DNA from: Ligula intestinalis | Taxonomy: Eukaryota; Platyhelminthes; Cestoda; Diphyllobothriidea; Diphyllobothriidae | Direction: 5' to 3' | DNA length: 64,000 nt | Assembly (NCBI GenBank): GCA_036362985.1 | Contig: JAYGXS010000004.1 | Coordinates: 15,789,524-15,853,523 of the forward strand | Part shown: positions 20,991-31,380 of the stretch, one piece after another | Position numbering within the stretch: position 1 is the stretch's first letter | Layout: each line of letters opens with the position of its first letter | Position numbers and translations under genes: made by a program | The notes under the pieces: generated by a model | What the model saw: only the letters and a program-made list of their open reading frames with translations | What the model was told of the DNA's origin: nothing | Database searches by the model: none

Positions 20991-22079
20991 ATTATCTAAC
21001 ATTTTCGCAAAAAAATAGCGCAACATAAATCAACACAGAAATTTACTTTTCATTGCTAATTTACTTATAGTCTATTGGGCCTCAGAAATTTAGACACGTA
21101 TTATTTACTTCTACTTTATAGTTTATCTTGTTTCTTGATATTCCTGAAAAAGTGTGGTGGTTATGAGGTCGTCTACTTCAACTTAACTGAGGTCCAACTT
21201 ACCGTTCTGGAGTTAGATTAGTATATTTCGCTGCGCGAAGTGCAACGCTCACCTTCAATTTACATGCACAAAAACTTTACGTAAGTGTATTTTATTTGGT
21301 TTATTGTGCTCATCGATATTTAAGTTCAGTTTTCAGTTCATTATTTTTTTACTCTTTTTATTTTAGTTTTAGATCATTTTTTGGTTATATGAGTTTACCT
21401 TACTTTAGTTTACATGTTTTTGCTAGTTTATTTTAGTTTTTTCTTAGTTATTTCCCGCTAATTACATAATTGCACATTTTAATTATGGCACCCTTTTTTG
21501 TTGACAAAAATTAGATGATTTGAACAATTATTCCTGTTTTTTACATTTTTTAAACTTTATTTTTTTATTTATATTTCCTTTCCTTTGTTTTGCCTGGAAT
21601 TTATATTCTTTATTACATCTAGTCCTGTATTACAGAAGGATGGCGCCTTCGGATGCTGATCTGGGACCCAAAGTAGGATTCTGCCCATCCCATGAAATAG
21701 ATCACGTGGTTTTAAAGGGACGAATGGAGACTCTAAAGACATCAGGAGAATCAGTCGTCTGTTTGCTGACTGTTTCTTTTAACTAGGCGCCCTAATACTA
21801 GTCCACTTTCTGCAGCGGAGAAAGCTCAGTCCCATGCCTCTTCTGGCAGCTTTCATGCTAGACAAATCGGCTTTTGTCTTATTTTGCGAACCAGTGGCTT
21901 CAAAAACTGGGACAGACCCTGGATGTTCCATGTTTGAGAAAGAAGGAAAGAATCAGACAGGAGGATGTGATGGAGAGCAATTCTGATCTTAACATAATTC
22001 ATGGTTCGTAATGTTTCTGGGAAAGATGACGCATCTAGGCTTCTAGTTCTGTTCTAGATGAAGTAACCTTTCCTGTGAA
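20991..22079. other. AT-rich, no gene seen
   Basis: T-rich sequence at 21280-21620. A 17 bp word at 20845 (GAATCCTACTTTGGGTCC) recurs inverted at 21664. No gene recognised. Confidence 0.5.
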
Positions 22080-23502
22080 TTTTTACGCCGGACCTCGAAG
22101 GTTCCGCGTGCTCCTGTTTAAGCAGTGCGCCCTTCGTTCAATATTTTGCATGCATTGTTTGAATGACTTGAAGTATCTGCCTTTGTCGGTAAATGTTTTG
22201 ATATAAAACGCGTGCCAAAAAGGGATGTTTATGACAATCTGCAAATCTAATGATCTGTTTTCGTCTGTCAAGTGTCGCGTCTCCCTACGGAAAGTCATGC
22301 ACTTCATCTGGTGTCCATAAGCTGGTGCGTGACTGGCAAGAATGTGTCTACGGATCTGGAACGATCGCTGGTGTGATTCCTTTTCTAGAATTCGATTGAT
22401 AAGGTGCTATCCAAACCACCCCAACCTGGTTCGTGGTGGGAGTTCCCAATGAGAGCATTTGGAGTGGGCTGACCAGCGGAAGTACGATTGCTTGGCGTCC
22501 TGATGATGCATACGATTTGTAAGTCTTCGCAGACCACTCCCGTTCGAAAAATCGGTTTTCTTATGCTTGTATCGGCGCACACCAATCAGATACACTGTCA
22601 TCTTCGACTGAACAAGTTTGAACTTCTCCGTGTTCATTTCTAGTGAAAATTCTGTCCGACTGACACAGGAATGTTCCGCTCCTCCGAATCCGGTACCCTT
22701 CCTCTGAGCTGCGTGCCCGTAAATCTTTTCCTCTAATTATGGTGGCCACCCTCCCCTTGACCCTTTCCACTCGAATGCACACGCATGTCTTGCTATAACC
22801 GTGTGTGTTCCTGTGTCAACACAAGTTATATCCCCCGGTTGCGTGTAAGGAAGAGAAGGCAGACAGGATAGCAGATAATAGTTTACTGTCACTGTTTCTG
22901 CTTGTACATGAGCTCTGTCTTCTGTGTGTCTGGCAGCTTGTACTGTGTCCTTCAGCAGCGTGTGTCCTGTCGTTTGTCTCGGCAAACACAGTCCCGTGTC
23001 TCCAGCAGCAGTAATCTCGGGTCTTCGGTAGCGTGTCTCGGCAACAGAGTGTCGTGTCCCCAGCAGCAGAATGTCGTTCTGCTCGCAGCCTCGCTATTTA
23101 AGGGCCAGTCGTCTTTGTTCCATCTTTGCCCCTCTGCGAGTGGCCATCGTGCGACGACGTCAGTGCGCCACTTGGCGCGTGCGCGTAAGTTCTTTGCCTC
23201 TTCGCGGGATGTCCGCTCTTGAAGGTCGCTATTTTTGTCAGTTCTGCATGCACCGGTGGCCTGTCGCTTCCTTTTTTTCTCGTACCTTCAGGATGACCTG
23301 GGTGATAATTCGCATGCTGGGCCGTCTTAACATGTCCCAAAGCCAGCCACCTCCAGCAGAGGGGCACTTGAATACGTCACCTCCCACTCTCGGGCGGACT
23401 CGAGCTAGCAGCTGTCGTGTTCTGTTTACCGGAAATTTCAACCCAGTTTTCCCTTCACGTGCAAGATAGCCGCCATTACTCCAAGTGCGACTCGAACGGA
23501 GC
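22080..23502. other. No gene seen; short internal duplication
   Basis: At about 22970-23070 two units of about 60 bp share GTCTCGGCAA and CCAGCAGCAG. Several open frames exist but none has a recognisable protein pattern. Confidence 0.5.
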
Positions 23503-23875
23503 CACAGCATATTGTCTCTGTACACGAACCTCCCCCCCCCACCCCTTCCGAGCCAAATGTTCACACCAGTCGGATGCCAGGTGAACTGATTCTTGAAGTA
23601 ATATAAAAACAGCGGTCGCTCCATCTCCCACTGACATGCACACGTTCTCCCAAGAGTGGTTTCGCTCTGAAAGGTGGTGTTGAACGGACGTTGTTCCCTT
23701 GCCTAAAATCAAGCGATTTGGCTGACTCTCTTTGTTCTTGACTGTGCCTATCCATTGTTGAAGTTTGTACGTCGTTTATCCTTTACTATTTGTTTAATAA
23801 TACCACGTTGGCTGTTGTTAACTTTGGTGTTTTACGTACGCGTTACCACTGGATACAGAGTCGGAGGAGTTTGTG
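23503..23875 (+). repeat. Repeat family D, copy 1
   Basis: Shares about 330 bp with 51160-51510 in the same orientation. Common words include GTTCACACC, CGGATGCCA, TTGACTGTG, CTATTTGTTTAATA and TGGATACAGAGTCG. A C run lies near the left edge in both copies. No coding frame. The class is unknown. Confidence 0.65.
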
Positions 23876-24019
23876 GCGGACGACCACAGTGCCTGTTCTC
23901 CCTTCGTTCTTCAATGCACTCTGCCCCAAAGTTATGCTTTCTTACACTGGCGCCCCCGCCCCCGAGGCTTGACCTCCCAGTTACTTCTGGCTAACCGATA
24001 ACAGCTGCACCAGCGTCCC

Positions 24020-24475
24020 CTGTCATGGTGCATTTCGGCGGCCCCCACAGTTGACCTCAGCTTATTCAATTACGCATACACGAGGCACGCACCCGCGCAT
24101 ACACGCGCGTCCAAAGAAGCACGCCTTCCTAAGGGCCACTTACCACGCCACTTCTTTGGCCAGCACAGCAGGGGACCTTTGCAGGCAGCATCCTCTCAGG
24201 CAACTGCAACATACCAATAATGTAACATTTGAACTTACTCTGTAATCCAACTTAAGCAGCTGCCACCACTGTCTCATGTACACTCAGGTCTGGCTGGACG
24301 CAGTCAACACTAGCCCTGGTCTTGCCAGTGGCCACAGCTGCCTGGGACAGAAATTGGGAGTTCTGTTCACAATAAACCACTCCTTCTGACCAGTTCTGTC
24401 TTTTTTCTTCCAATTTGGGATTTGGTCTGATGATTGTAGTGATCCGAATATAACCACTTCGTTGACCGCTACAAT
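24020..24475 (+). repeat. Repeat family F, copy 1 (LTR-like)
   Basis: Shares GCAACTGCAACATACCAAT-type and TTGCCAGTGGCCACAGCTGC words with 56605-57110. CACAATAAACCACTCCTTC is placed as in family A and the tail reads GATTGTAGTGATCC. It may be a distant LTR relative of family A. Confidence 0.6.
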
Positions 24476-25124
24476 TTTAGAACATGAAACACATATGTTG
24501 TTGCCCGGGTTTCTACCAAGATAGATTGGTCAGCCTCTTCAGTGGAGGAGGGCAGCCGTATTTGGCAGGCTTGGAAGAAATTGCATTGGAATTAGGAGTT
24601 TTTGGTACAAGTTTACCTCCTGGAGGTCGGTTCTGAGTATTACTTAGGACTAAGGAATTTTAGCGGGCCTTCAACCTATTAGGATATAATTTTGGCCCAG
24701 TGCGGATTAGAGTTGTTTAGGGTCACCAGTGACCACATTTTAGTGGATGCCACATCGTAGACAAGACGAAATTTCCCAGAATTCTCTACTTTATGCTCGA
24801 CCAGCATCTTCAGGATATGGCCGCCAAGTTGCCCTTGGTAACCTGTTGCAATGCATGGTCCAGTAAAACCGGTAATCAAGGCTTGTATGGCTTAGGGAAC
24901 AGGGACCGACCAGCATGCACGTGTCTTTGAACAAGCTACTAGAGAAATTAGGTTTAGGATCAAGGTTCAGGTAACGGTTAAGTTAAGAGATAGGATTAAG
25001 GTTAAAATTAAGGATTATCTTAAGGTTTAAGGCTTGGGCTCGTATCAACTGTAGGGTAGAGATTCAGGACAGGGATAGAGTTAAGATACTAGATTAGAGG
25101 TGTATAGTAGTTTATAGGCGTTCC
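24476..25124. other. No gene seen; degenerate TTAAGG-rich stretch
   Basis: At about 24950-25030 words such as GGATTAAGG and GGTTAAAATTAAGG recur irregularly. No gene recognised. Confidence 0.45.
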
Positions 25125-25412
25125 TGTTCTCGTGCCCGGTTTCGAAGACTGCACAAGTCATCATTATCGTCAAATTGATTGTTTTTGGGAAAGTGAGCTT
25201 TAGAGCCCTTCGTTCACGTCGAGCCATTCATAAAGTGGGCGTAAAGAGTCCGCGCTACAGCAGGCAATTTGTGTCCTTTTTGCATAATGTACTCCCAAGA
25301 ATGCAAGTGAAAAAACGTTTGGCTGAGCCGAGCCTTGTCCAACAAAGCTGCCACTGCTAGAAGTAAAGAAACGAATCCCAGGCGGCAGTTCCGAAATAAG
25401 ATGCGACTGTCT

Positions 25413-25450
25413 CTGATGATGGATTTGAGTGGGACTCCGAAACGTTCGTC
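25413..25450 (+). other. Hammerhead-like core m7 (family C)
   Basis: The best conserved member of family C: CTGATGA intact, then a 19-base segment with GGA and TCC at its ends that could pair, then GAAACGTTCGTC. ACG and CGT around TT could make a 3 bp helix III ending in a GTC triplet. Flanking sequence offers no obvious helix I. Confidence 0.45.
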
Positions 25451-25658
25451 CAATACACTTCAGGTTCCAGTGATCTAATGTTCAGCTTTTTAATTTCCTG
25501 AGAAATTAATTTCTGTTCGTGGTATGCATCAGTATATTTAAGGTCTATGGGCATAGGCCGAAAGTGTTAGTGCATATTTGGGCTGAAACCTATCAAGCAC
25601 TGGTAAATATGCAATTGCTGCCAGTGGGCAGACTGTAGTAGTATATATTGACGTTTAA

Positions 25659-25893
25659 AGTTACCATACAAACAGCCTAAGGAGAAGCTGAAGGGTCCAG
25701 ACACGTGTTTCGCCGGTATTCTGCCACTGATTGACACAGCTGCGAGGGGGCCTGGGACTCACTTTTAACCAGAAAGCAAACAGAGAAAGCTGGGGGACTC
25801 ACTGATGAGCCGGGCCCTTAGCAGCTGTGTCAAGCAGCGGCAAAACACTTGTCTGGGCCTTTTAGCAAGTACATAGGCTGTTAGTATGGTAGG
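25659..25893. mobile_element. Fold-back element
   Basis: Long imperfect inverted repeat. Left arm words TACCATACAAACAGCCTA and TTGACACAGCTGC recur as reverse complements on the right (25800-25890). The short unpaired centre lies near 25770-25800. No target duplication identified and no coding capacity. Confidence 0.65.
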
Positions 25894-26139
25894 TTACGAG
25901 GTCTAATCTTCTTCAAAATCTGCCATCCTCTATCCTTAAATTGTCTAAATGCTTTTGTCCTAAGTTAAGCCCAAACAACGTAGAAAGCAGTTAACGAGGC
26001 CTTGAATTTACTTCCCTATCCTGCCTCTGATAATCCCTGACGGCATATGTTCTCCACCAGGCGGCAATTCAACAGTTGTCGGAACCGCAAAAAGTTGCCC
26101 AAATTTGCATTCGCTGAGCAACCGGACTATAAAGTCCCA

Positions 26140-26500
26140 TCGCAGTGAGTTAAACTGATTAACGCAGACCTTAGCTGCCATCTTCAGGCCTGGTTCCGCG
26201 TGGGACGAGAAGAAATGAGACACCAGATGGGAGGAATAATGTATTCTGTACAGAGGTAGTGGAGAATTGATTGGAGGAAGGCGACGGTTGAAGGAGTGCA
26301 CAAGCACTCGCGAATGAGGGCCGGTGCAAAAGTGTGCGAGCGTGGCAGTCATCACAGTGGGGGTCTGTTCGATTCAGCCTGGAAGGTGATTGGCCAGACT
26401 GGATTGGAGTAGGCAGGCACTGGTGCTTGCGCACTTGCAAGCAGCTCCGAGCGCAAGCGAGAGTGCAATCGGATTTGGATCGGTACAGTTAGTTTTCTAA
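26140..26500 (-). repeat. Family A LTR-like repeat, copy 13
   Basis: Part of composite copy 2. It keeps TGTATTCTGTACAGAGG, GGCCTGGTTCCGCG and GATTGGCCAGACTGG. The far end is not sharp. Confidence 0.55.
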
Positions 26501-26849
26501 GGTTTGACATGAAAATTTCTGCCCCCATCCCCCAGTGCAGGTGGACTTGCGCTATTACCTGCAATCTAGGGACTATCACCTACGCAGGGTTCAGTCTGTC
26601 GTACGGAAGAACATGAGGCAAAAGTTGAGCGCCAAAAACATAGACCTAGAAAGGGAAATAAATCGGGTGATTGGCAAGGAACACCTGAGTTTGGATCAGC
26701 GCATTTCTCTTGGCAGGGGGTCTAAGTGTGTTTGGGTGCGTCAATACTAGGCAAACCATGGCGGACCGAGAGTCCGGTTCAATGGCTCTGTAGTGACCCA
26801 AATCCGAGTGCACGTGTACTCGCGGCTGCTAGAAAATATGTAAGAACTA

Positions 26850-27112
26850 GTGCCCGATTACTCCAATCAGGTCTGGCCAGTCACATACAATGTTGACTCA
26901 CAAAGGCCCCGCTCTGCCGTGCCGACACACTTTAAGTGCCGGCCTTCGTGGTCGGACGCACGTTCGTGCAGCTGCCAACTCTCTCTTGCCTGTTCTTCAC
27001 TACTTCTGTACACAGTAAACTATTCATTCCACTTGGCGTCTCAATTTTCTTCTCCTACGGAACCGGTCCTGAAAATCGCAGCCACAAAGGTTTCACTAGT
27101 ATATTAACCCAA
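26850..27112 (+). repeat. Family A LTR-like repeat, copy 14 (5' truncated)
   Basis: Keeps CTGTACACAGTAAACTATTC and GGAACCGGTCCTGAAAATCG; plus sense. A decayed mariner-like start follows at once. Confidence 0.55.
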
Positions 27113-27147
27113 TGCAATAGCTCTTTACTAGTGTGGTCTCTGCAGTA

Positions 27148-27856
27148 TGGCGAGTGCTGCAAGAAACATTCCGCAATTTGAAAAAGGCCGGTAATCACTC
27201 ACAAACCAACATTGAGTAGGGTTGCAATACTGTTTATCATGCAGTNNNNNNNNNNNNNNNNNNNNNNNNNNNNNNNNNNNNNNNNNNNNNNNNNNNNNNN
27301 NNNNNNNNNNNNNNNNNNNNNNNNNNNNNNNNNNNNNNNNNNNNNNNNNNNNNNNNNNNNNNNNNNNNNNNNNNNNNNNNNNNNNNNNNNNNNNNNNNNN
27401 NNNNNNNNNNNNNNNNNNNNNNNNNNNNNNNNNNNNNNNNNNNNNNNNNNNNNNNNNNNNNNNNNNNNNNNNNNNNNNNNNNNNNNNNNNNNNNNNNNNN
27501 NNNNNNNNNNNNNNNNNNNNNNNNNNNNNNNNNNNNNNNNNNNNNNNNNNNNNNNNNNNNNNNNNNNNNNNNNNNNNNNNNNNNNNNNNNNNNNNNNNNN
27601 NNNNNNNNNNNNNNNNNNNNNNNNNNNNNNNNNNNNNNNNNNNNNGTATGGGCCAATCACATTGGAAGCAGTTATTCCGTACCACACCGTCAAACGAAGA
27701 GAATGCAGCGGCCTTTCTTATATTTCTCTTGGATTTTCACAGCACCAAATTCTAGAAAGGGTTTTCTTTCGAATAAAACAAGTTTTAATATCCTAGCGTT
27801 AACAGTTTTCGTTTAATTAGCAAATCAAAAGGGTCAGTTACTTCTGGGACACCCTG
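27148..27856 (+). mobile_element. Mariner-like element interrupted by the gap
   Basis: ATG at 27148 opens MASAARNIPQFEKGR and then meets TAA; the IPQFExGR phrase is typical of Tc1/mariner transposase starts. The interior is hidden by the gap. On the right, GGGACACCCTG followed by TA (27857-27858) is a mariner-type terminal repeat end. The left terminal repeat was not found. Confidence 0.5.
27246..27645. other. Assembly gap (400 N)
   Basis: Exactly 400 unknown bases. Any open frame read through them is meaningless. Confidence 1.
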
Positions 27857-28092
27857 TATTTCTGCCTATATATGGGCGAATATATATCGTACGTAGTATG
27901 AGCAATAAGATCCCATGGGAAAGAATAATATTTATTGAGAGTCTAATTCCCCAGTTCGTCGTCAGACAGATCAGATCTGTACAAAAACAGTTAATTTAAA
28001 CCAATGACTAACACATGATTATAAAGTGTGTCAGAGTGTGAGCAGATATTCATTACCCGCATCTGATTGTGTGTTTAGTGGGAACACAGTTA

Positions 28093-28864
28093 CAGTGGAG
28101 TCCGGTTAATGTGGACACCTCCGTTCCAGGCCAACTGTCCATATTAACCGGCTGTCCACATTAAGCGAACTGACCCCAAACCAGTCGTTTCTACGTATAA
28201 AACACAAAATTTTGCATCTGAATGAAGTTTTATTGAAAGAACATGCTCAGTTTTGATTGCTTTGGTTGAAACTTTTCTCTTAAAGCTCCCCTAAAGTTCT
28301 TTATCACAGTTTCAAAATTCTCCACATCAAAACCTTGTTGTCGATGCCCCGTTTCGAGTGCGGCCAATCCCGCCCTCATTTCTTTTGATGAGACTGGGGG
28401 CTCAACTTCTTCGTCTTCCTCTTCAGACTCTTCTTCCTGTTCGTCTGGTACCTTCTTGGCATCTGCAACTGCTTCGGCGAGTTCGCTTGTCACCTCCAGT
28501 GTTGCCTCCTCGGGAAAGAAAGGAAAGAAAGATTGCAGAAGTCGAAGAACGACAGTCAAAAGCACTTCACTTTCTCGTGATCAGCCTCCACACGTACACA
28601 ACCACAGGCAAACCAACAGAAAAGCTTTGTGTACTGTTCATCTGAAGCAAAACTTTCAGAACAGGACGTGGGAATTCCCCGCCGCGGGCGATTTGGACTG
28701 GATTTTTAACAAAATATGTGGGTCGACCGACCGGTTGACAGCTTGGTGCTGTCCACATTAAGCGGTGGCTGTCCAGATTAACCGGAGGATTTTACTATGG
28801 AGAAATTCCGTTCCTGGCCAACTGTCCACATTAAGCGGTTGTCCTTATTAACCGGACTCCACTG
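28093..28864 (-). mobile_element. pogo/Tigger-like DNA transposon, non-autonomous
   Basis: The 772 bp element is bordered by TA (28091-28092 and 28865-28866). Its ends CAGTGGAGTCCGGTTAA and TTAACCGGACTCCACTG are inverted repeats. The inner copies GTCCACATTAAGCGG recur near both ends. CAGT-type ends with TA duplication are the pogo/Tigger pattern. The inside holds only the last part of a transposase on the minus strand. Confidence 0.85.
28230..28565 (-). pseudogene. pogo/Tigger transposase C-terminal remnant
   Basis: An open frame of about 111 codons on the minus strand ends QPKQSKLSMFFQ and stop. Many pogo/Tigger transposases end with a K-rich xITxFFx tail of this type. A run of acidic residues (EEESEEEDEEVEPP) precedes the end. 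The DDE core and CENP-B-like DNA-binding domains are absent, so only the tail is kept. The frame itself is intact, which is notable for a deleted element. Confidence 0.6.
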
Positions 28865-28866
28865 TA

Positions 28867-29886
28867 TCACTCGCATGTGATTGTGCGGTTTGGGGCGAAG
28901 GAAATAGTTATCACCCGTATTCGATCATGTGGTCGGTGCCGGCCGACTTCGCTTCCATCTGATCTTCAGTTATTTGTAATTCATATCCAGATCGGTATGC
29001 CTGCCACATTTCTGGAATTAACGACCCTTCTTAATTGAGTAGGCGTCAACTATTCGGGTTTCTCGCATGCAAAAGTGTCTCCTGTGTCTAGTTAGTGCAT
29101 GGTAACGAGCAAAAAAGTGATATCGTCCCCTCACCGCTAGCTGGTGTTCATGTATGCGGGCAGATAGACCTTTTCTAGTTTGTTCACAATAGTCTGCATC
29201 ACTGATGATACACGGTAGATTGTAGACGATTACCTTTCTGTTGAAATGACCAACCCTGTCCTTTGGGTGTACAAGCTAAGAGGGCAATCTACTAGCTGGT
29301 TTGCGGGCAATCTGTATTTGGTGTTTGTGTAGATGTCTTTCGTTGAGCTCAGATAAATTCTTTATATAGGAGAGGGTTTGTCGAAAGGAGAGGTCGTCGG
29401 CTACAGAAGGTTCCCCAAGTCAAGAAGTCAGTAAGACCAAATAAGTAGGACAGTGTACTGTAAAAAGGAGCTAACGATAGGCTCTGAATAAACAAGGTGC
29501 GCACTTTGAATAAGCCAGTTGACGTGTGTCTGGTCTGTGCCTCCGCGCAGAGGTTACGGGATCTGTTGGGCCCGCCAGCCAATCAGCAGAGGGTGCATAG
29601 CTCGCAAGAGAAAAGGCTAGACATAAAAACGACCTTGACACTTAACGCGATGGACACTTCTGCATTGTTTGCGGCCAAGGCCTGATGAGTCACGCTGGGC
29701 GCTGCGGCGAATTTGGCCATACGCGCGCGAGTGGCGGTGCATAGATTGACAGCGATGAAAACGTGTGAACACAGGGGGATAATTACAGGACCGCCACAAA
29801 CCTCCTGGGTTTTATGTATATTGCTAACTACTATACGTTTTTTAGCAGACCTTATTTTGTTTATTATTTCATACTTGTGGAAGTAG
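28867..29886. other. No gene seen
   Basis: At about 29350-29500 a faint family A-like word set (GTACTGTAAAAAGGAG) is present. Nothing else recognised. Confidence 0.45.
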
Positions 29887-30365
29887 TATAGGAGCTAAGG
29901 CTTCGACGGTTATTGCCTTAACACCTACAATCTTCCAGACCCTGGTTCCTTAGGAGCTTGGAGAGAAGACGGGGGAAAGGCGAGAGTAGACGGAACAGTG
30001 TATTGTTAACAGAAGAGTTAGGGGAAAGTTGCCAGTCCGTCCGGCATGGTTGTTCGGCCAGAGGGCCCACGAGCGCGCGGCCTCCAACCCGTCTCGCTCA
30101 GAGCCGATTTCCAAGTGTCCTTTTGCGGCCTTTATCTAGCATGGCCGGAAAGGTCCGCTTTCTCTAGATCTCGTGATGGTAATTGGTTGAGCGTGAGACG
30201 CATAGGCGCCTGCGCGCAAGCGGCTGTGGCTGGTGTCAGTAGAGCAACCGACAGACAGACAGACAGGTGAGGACATCGCGGGATGACTTGGCGTGAGCGA
30301 GCCCCACGGTGTGTGGCCAAGATTGTCGTCTCGCATTTGGAGCTGTGGGCTCTAGAACCGCTACA
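29887..30365 (-). repeat. Family A LTR-like repeat, copy 16
   Basis: Minus-sense, from TATAGGAGCTAAGGC to ACCGCTACA. A short GACA microsatellite lies at about 30252. It forms an inverted pair with copy 17 and shares its longer end. Confidence 0.65.
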
Positions 30366-30587
30366 GTAGCCCTCAGCGTGTCAAATAATACCTTCACAAA
30401 GCGATATGTAAAAACCTGTTTTATTTTGATGTTCGTTAGTCAAATACTCTTCATTGAATAAAAGTTGCATTTCGTTTATTTTTATATTATCAGCGCAATT
30501 CCGTTACCACGGGGCACACATTTTGTGGAAATTTATTTATTTTTATTGTTCCTTGCACACACTTCGTTGCATGCCGTGACAAGGCCC
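30366..30587. other. AT-rich spacer between inverted family A copies
   Basis: Unrecognised 220 bp. Confidence 0.5.
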
Positions 30588-31041
30588 TGTAGTGGCCTTG
30601 TTGCAGCCACTTGCAGCCCAAGACCAATCGCTGACGCATGGCGCCTTTGGCCTGCCTGCGCGCCTACTGCTAGGCTAGGCGCTGACTGTCCTTGACCGAC
30701 GCGCACATACTCAGCGCGAATGCGCGCTCAGGCTAGCCAGCGTTAGCCAACCTCAAGGTCGTGCGCACGCGCTAATCTAGACATCAGCACCCCCATTGGC
30801 CCCCGGAGCAAAGTATTCGCCGGCGGTTCCTGATGCTCTAGTCACTCCGGAATTGACGCCCTAGCAGCCGGACTGCGGGCATCCACGAGTCAACACTCTT
30901 TCCATCTATTCTCCGTCCTGTGTACACAATAAACTCTTCCTTCTACTCTCGCCTTCCCAAGACTTCTCCTGTCTCCTAAGGAACCGGGCCTCGAAGATTG
31001 TAGATGTTAAGGCCATAACCGTCGTAGCCTTAGCTCCTATA
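30588..31041 (+). repeat. Family A LTR-like repeat, copy 17
   Basis: Plus-sense, TGTAGTGGCC to TTAGCTCCTATA, with CACAATAAACTCTTCC intact and GAACCGGGCCTCGAAGATTG. Confidence 0.7.
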
Positions 31042-31204
31042 GCCCCATCGGTAAAACCTCTGCTCCAGCCATCCCCGTTTACGCGGTCCTGGAATTATCG
31101 GTGGCTAAGGGGGGTCTATATAACCCGGTTGCCGACGAACGAACGGCACTGATGTACATAAGGACAAAACACCGAGGGGTAGAAAAATTATATCTACGAC
31201 AGAT

Positions 31205-31380
31205 GGCAAACAGAAGAAGATGACTCGATCGCAGGGACAATACTTTTATTCGCCTGATGTTTCGATATCCATCGCGTATTCGTCATCAGGAACATAGTCA
31301 GAGAGCAATAGAAGATGGGGTAGCATATGCACAGGGCGTTTGCAGTATTTATTGGATACAGTAATTACTGCAAACATACG
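31205..31380 (-). repeat. Family B repeat with hammerhead-like core m8
   Basis: On the minus strand CCTGATGACG at 31290, a 17-base segment, then CGAAACATCAGG ending at 31253. CCTGATG and CATCAGG are perfect reverse complements and can close the motif. AATAAAAG, CCCTGCGAT and a TCTTCTTC tract follow. Upstream, CCAATAAATACTG mirrors the TATA-like word of m5. Confidence 0.6.

Larger units (their letters stand above)
25125..26480 (+). repeat. Composite repeat (family C plus family A), copy 2
   Basis: Counterpart of 2600-3600. The shared blocks run from 25125 to about 25485 and resume at about 25960. The extra segment between holds the fold-back element at 25659-25893. Confidence 0.65.

Noticed and set aside
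24950..25100. Interstitial telomere-like array
   Set aside because: TTAAGG-like words recur irregularly, without TTAGGG tandem units.
27128..27796. Long open frames of 139-194 codons across the gap
   Set aside because: Almost all residues are unknown bases read as X.
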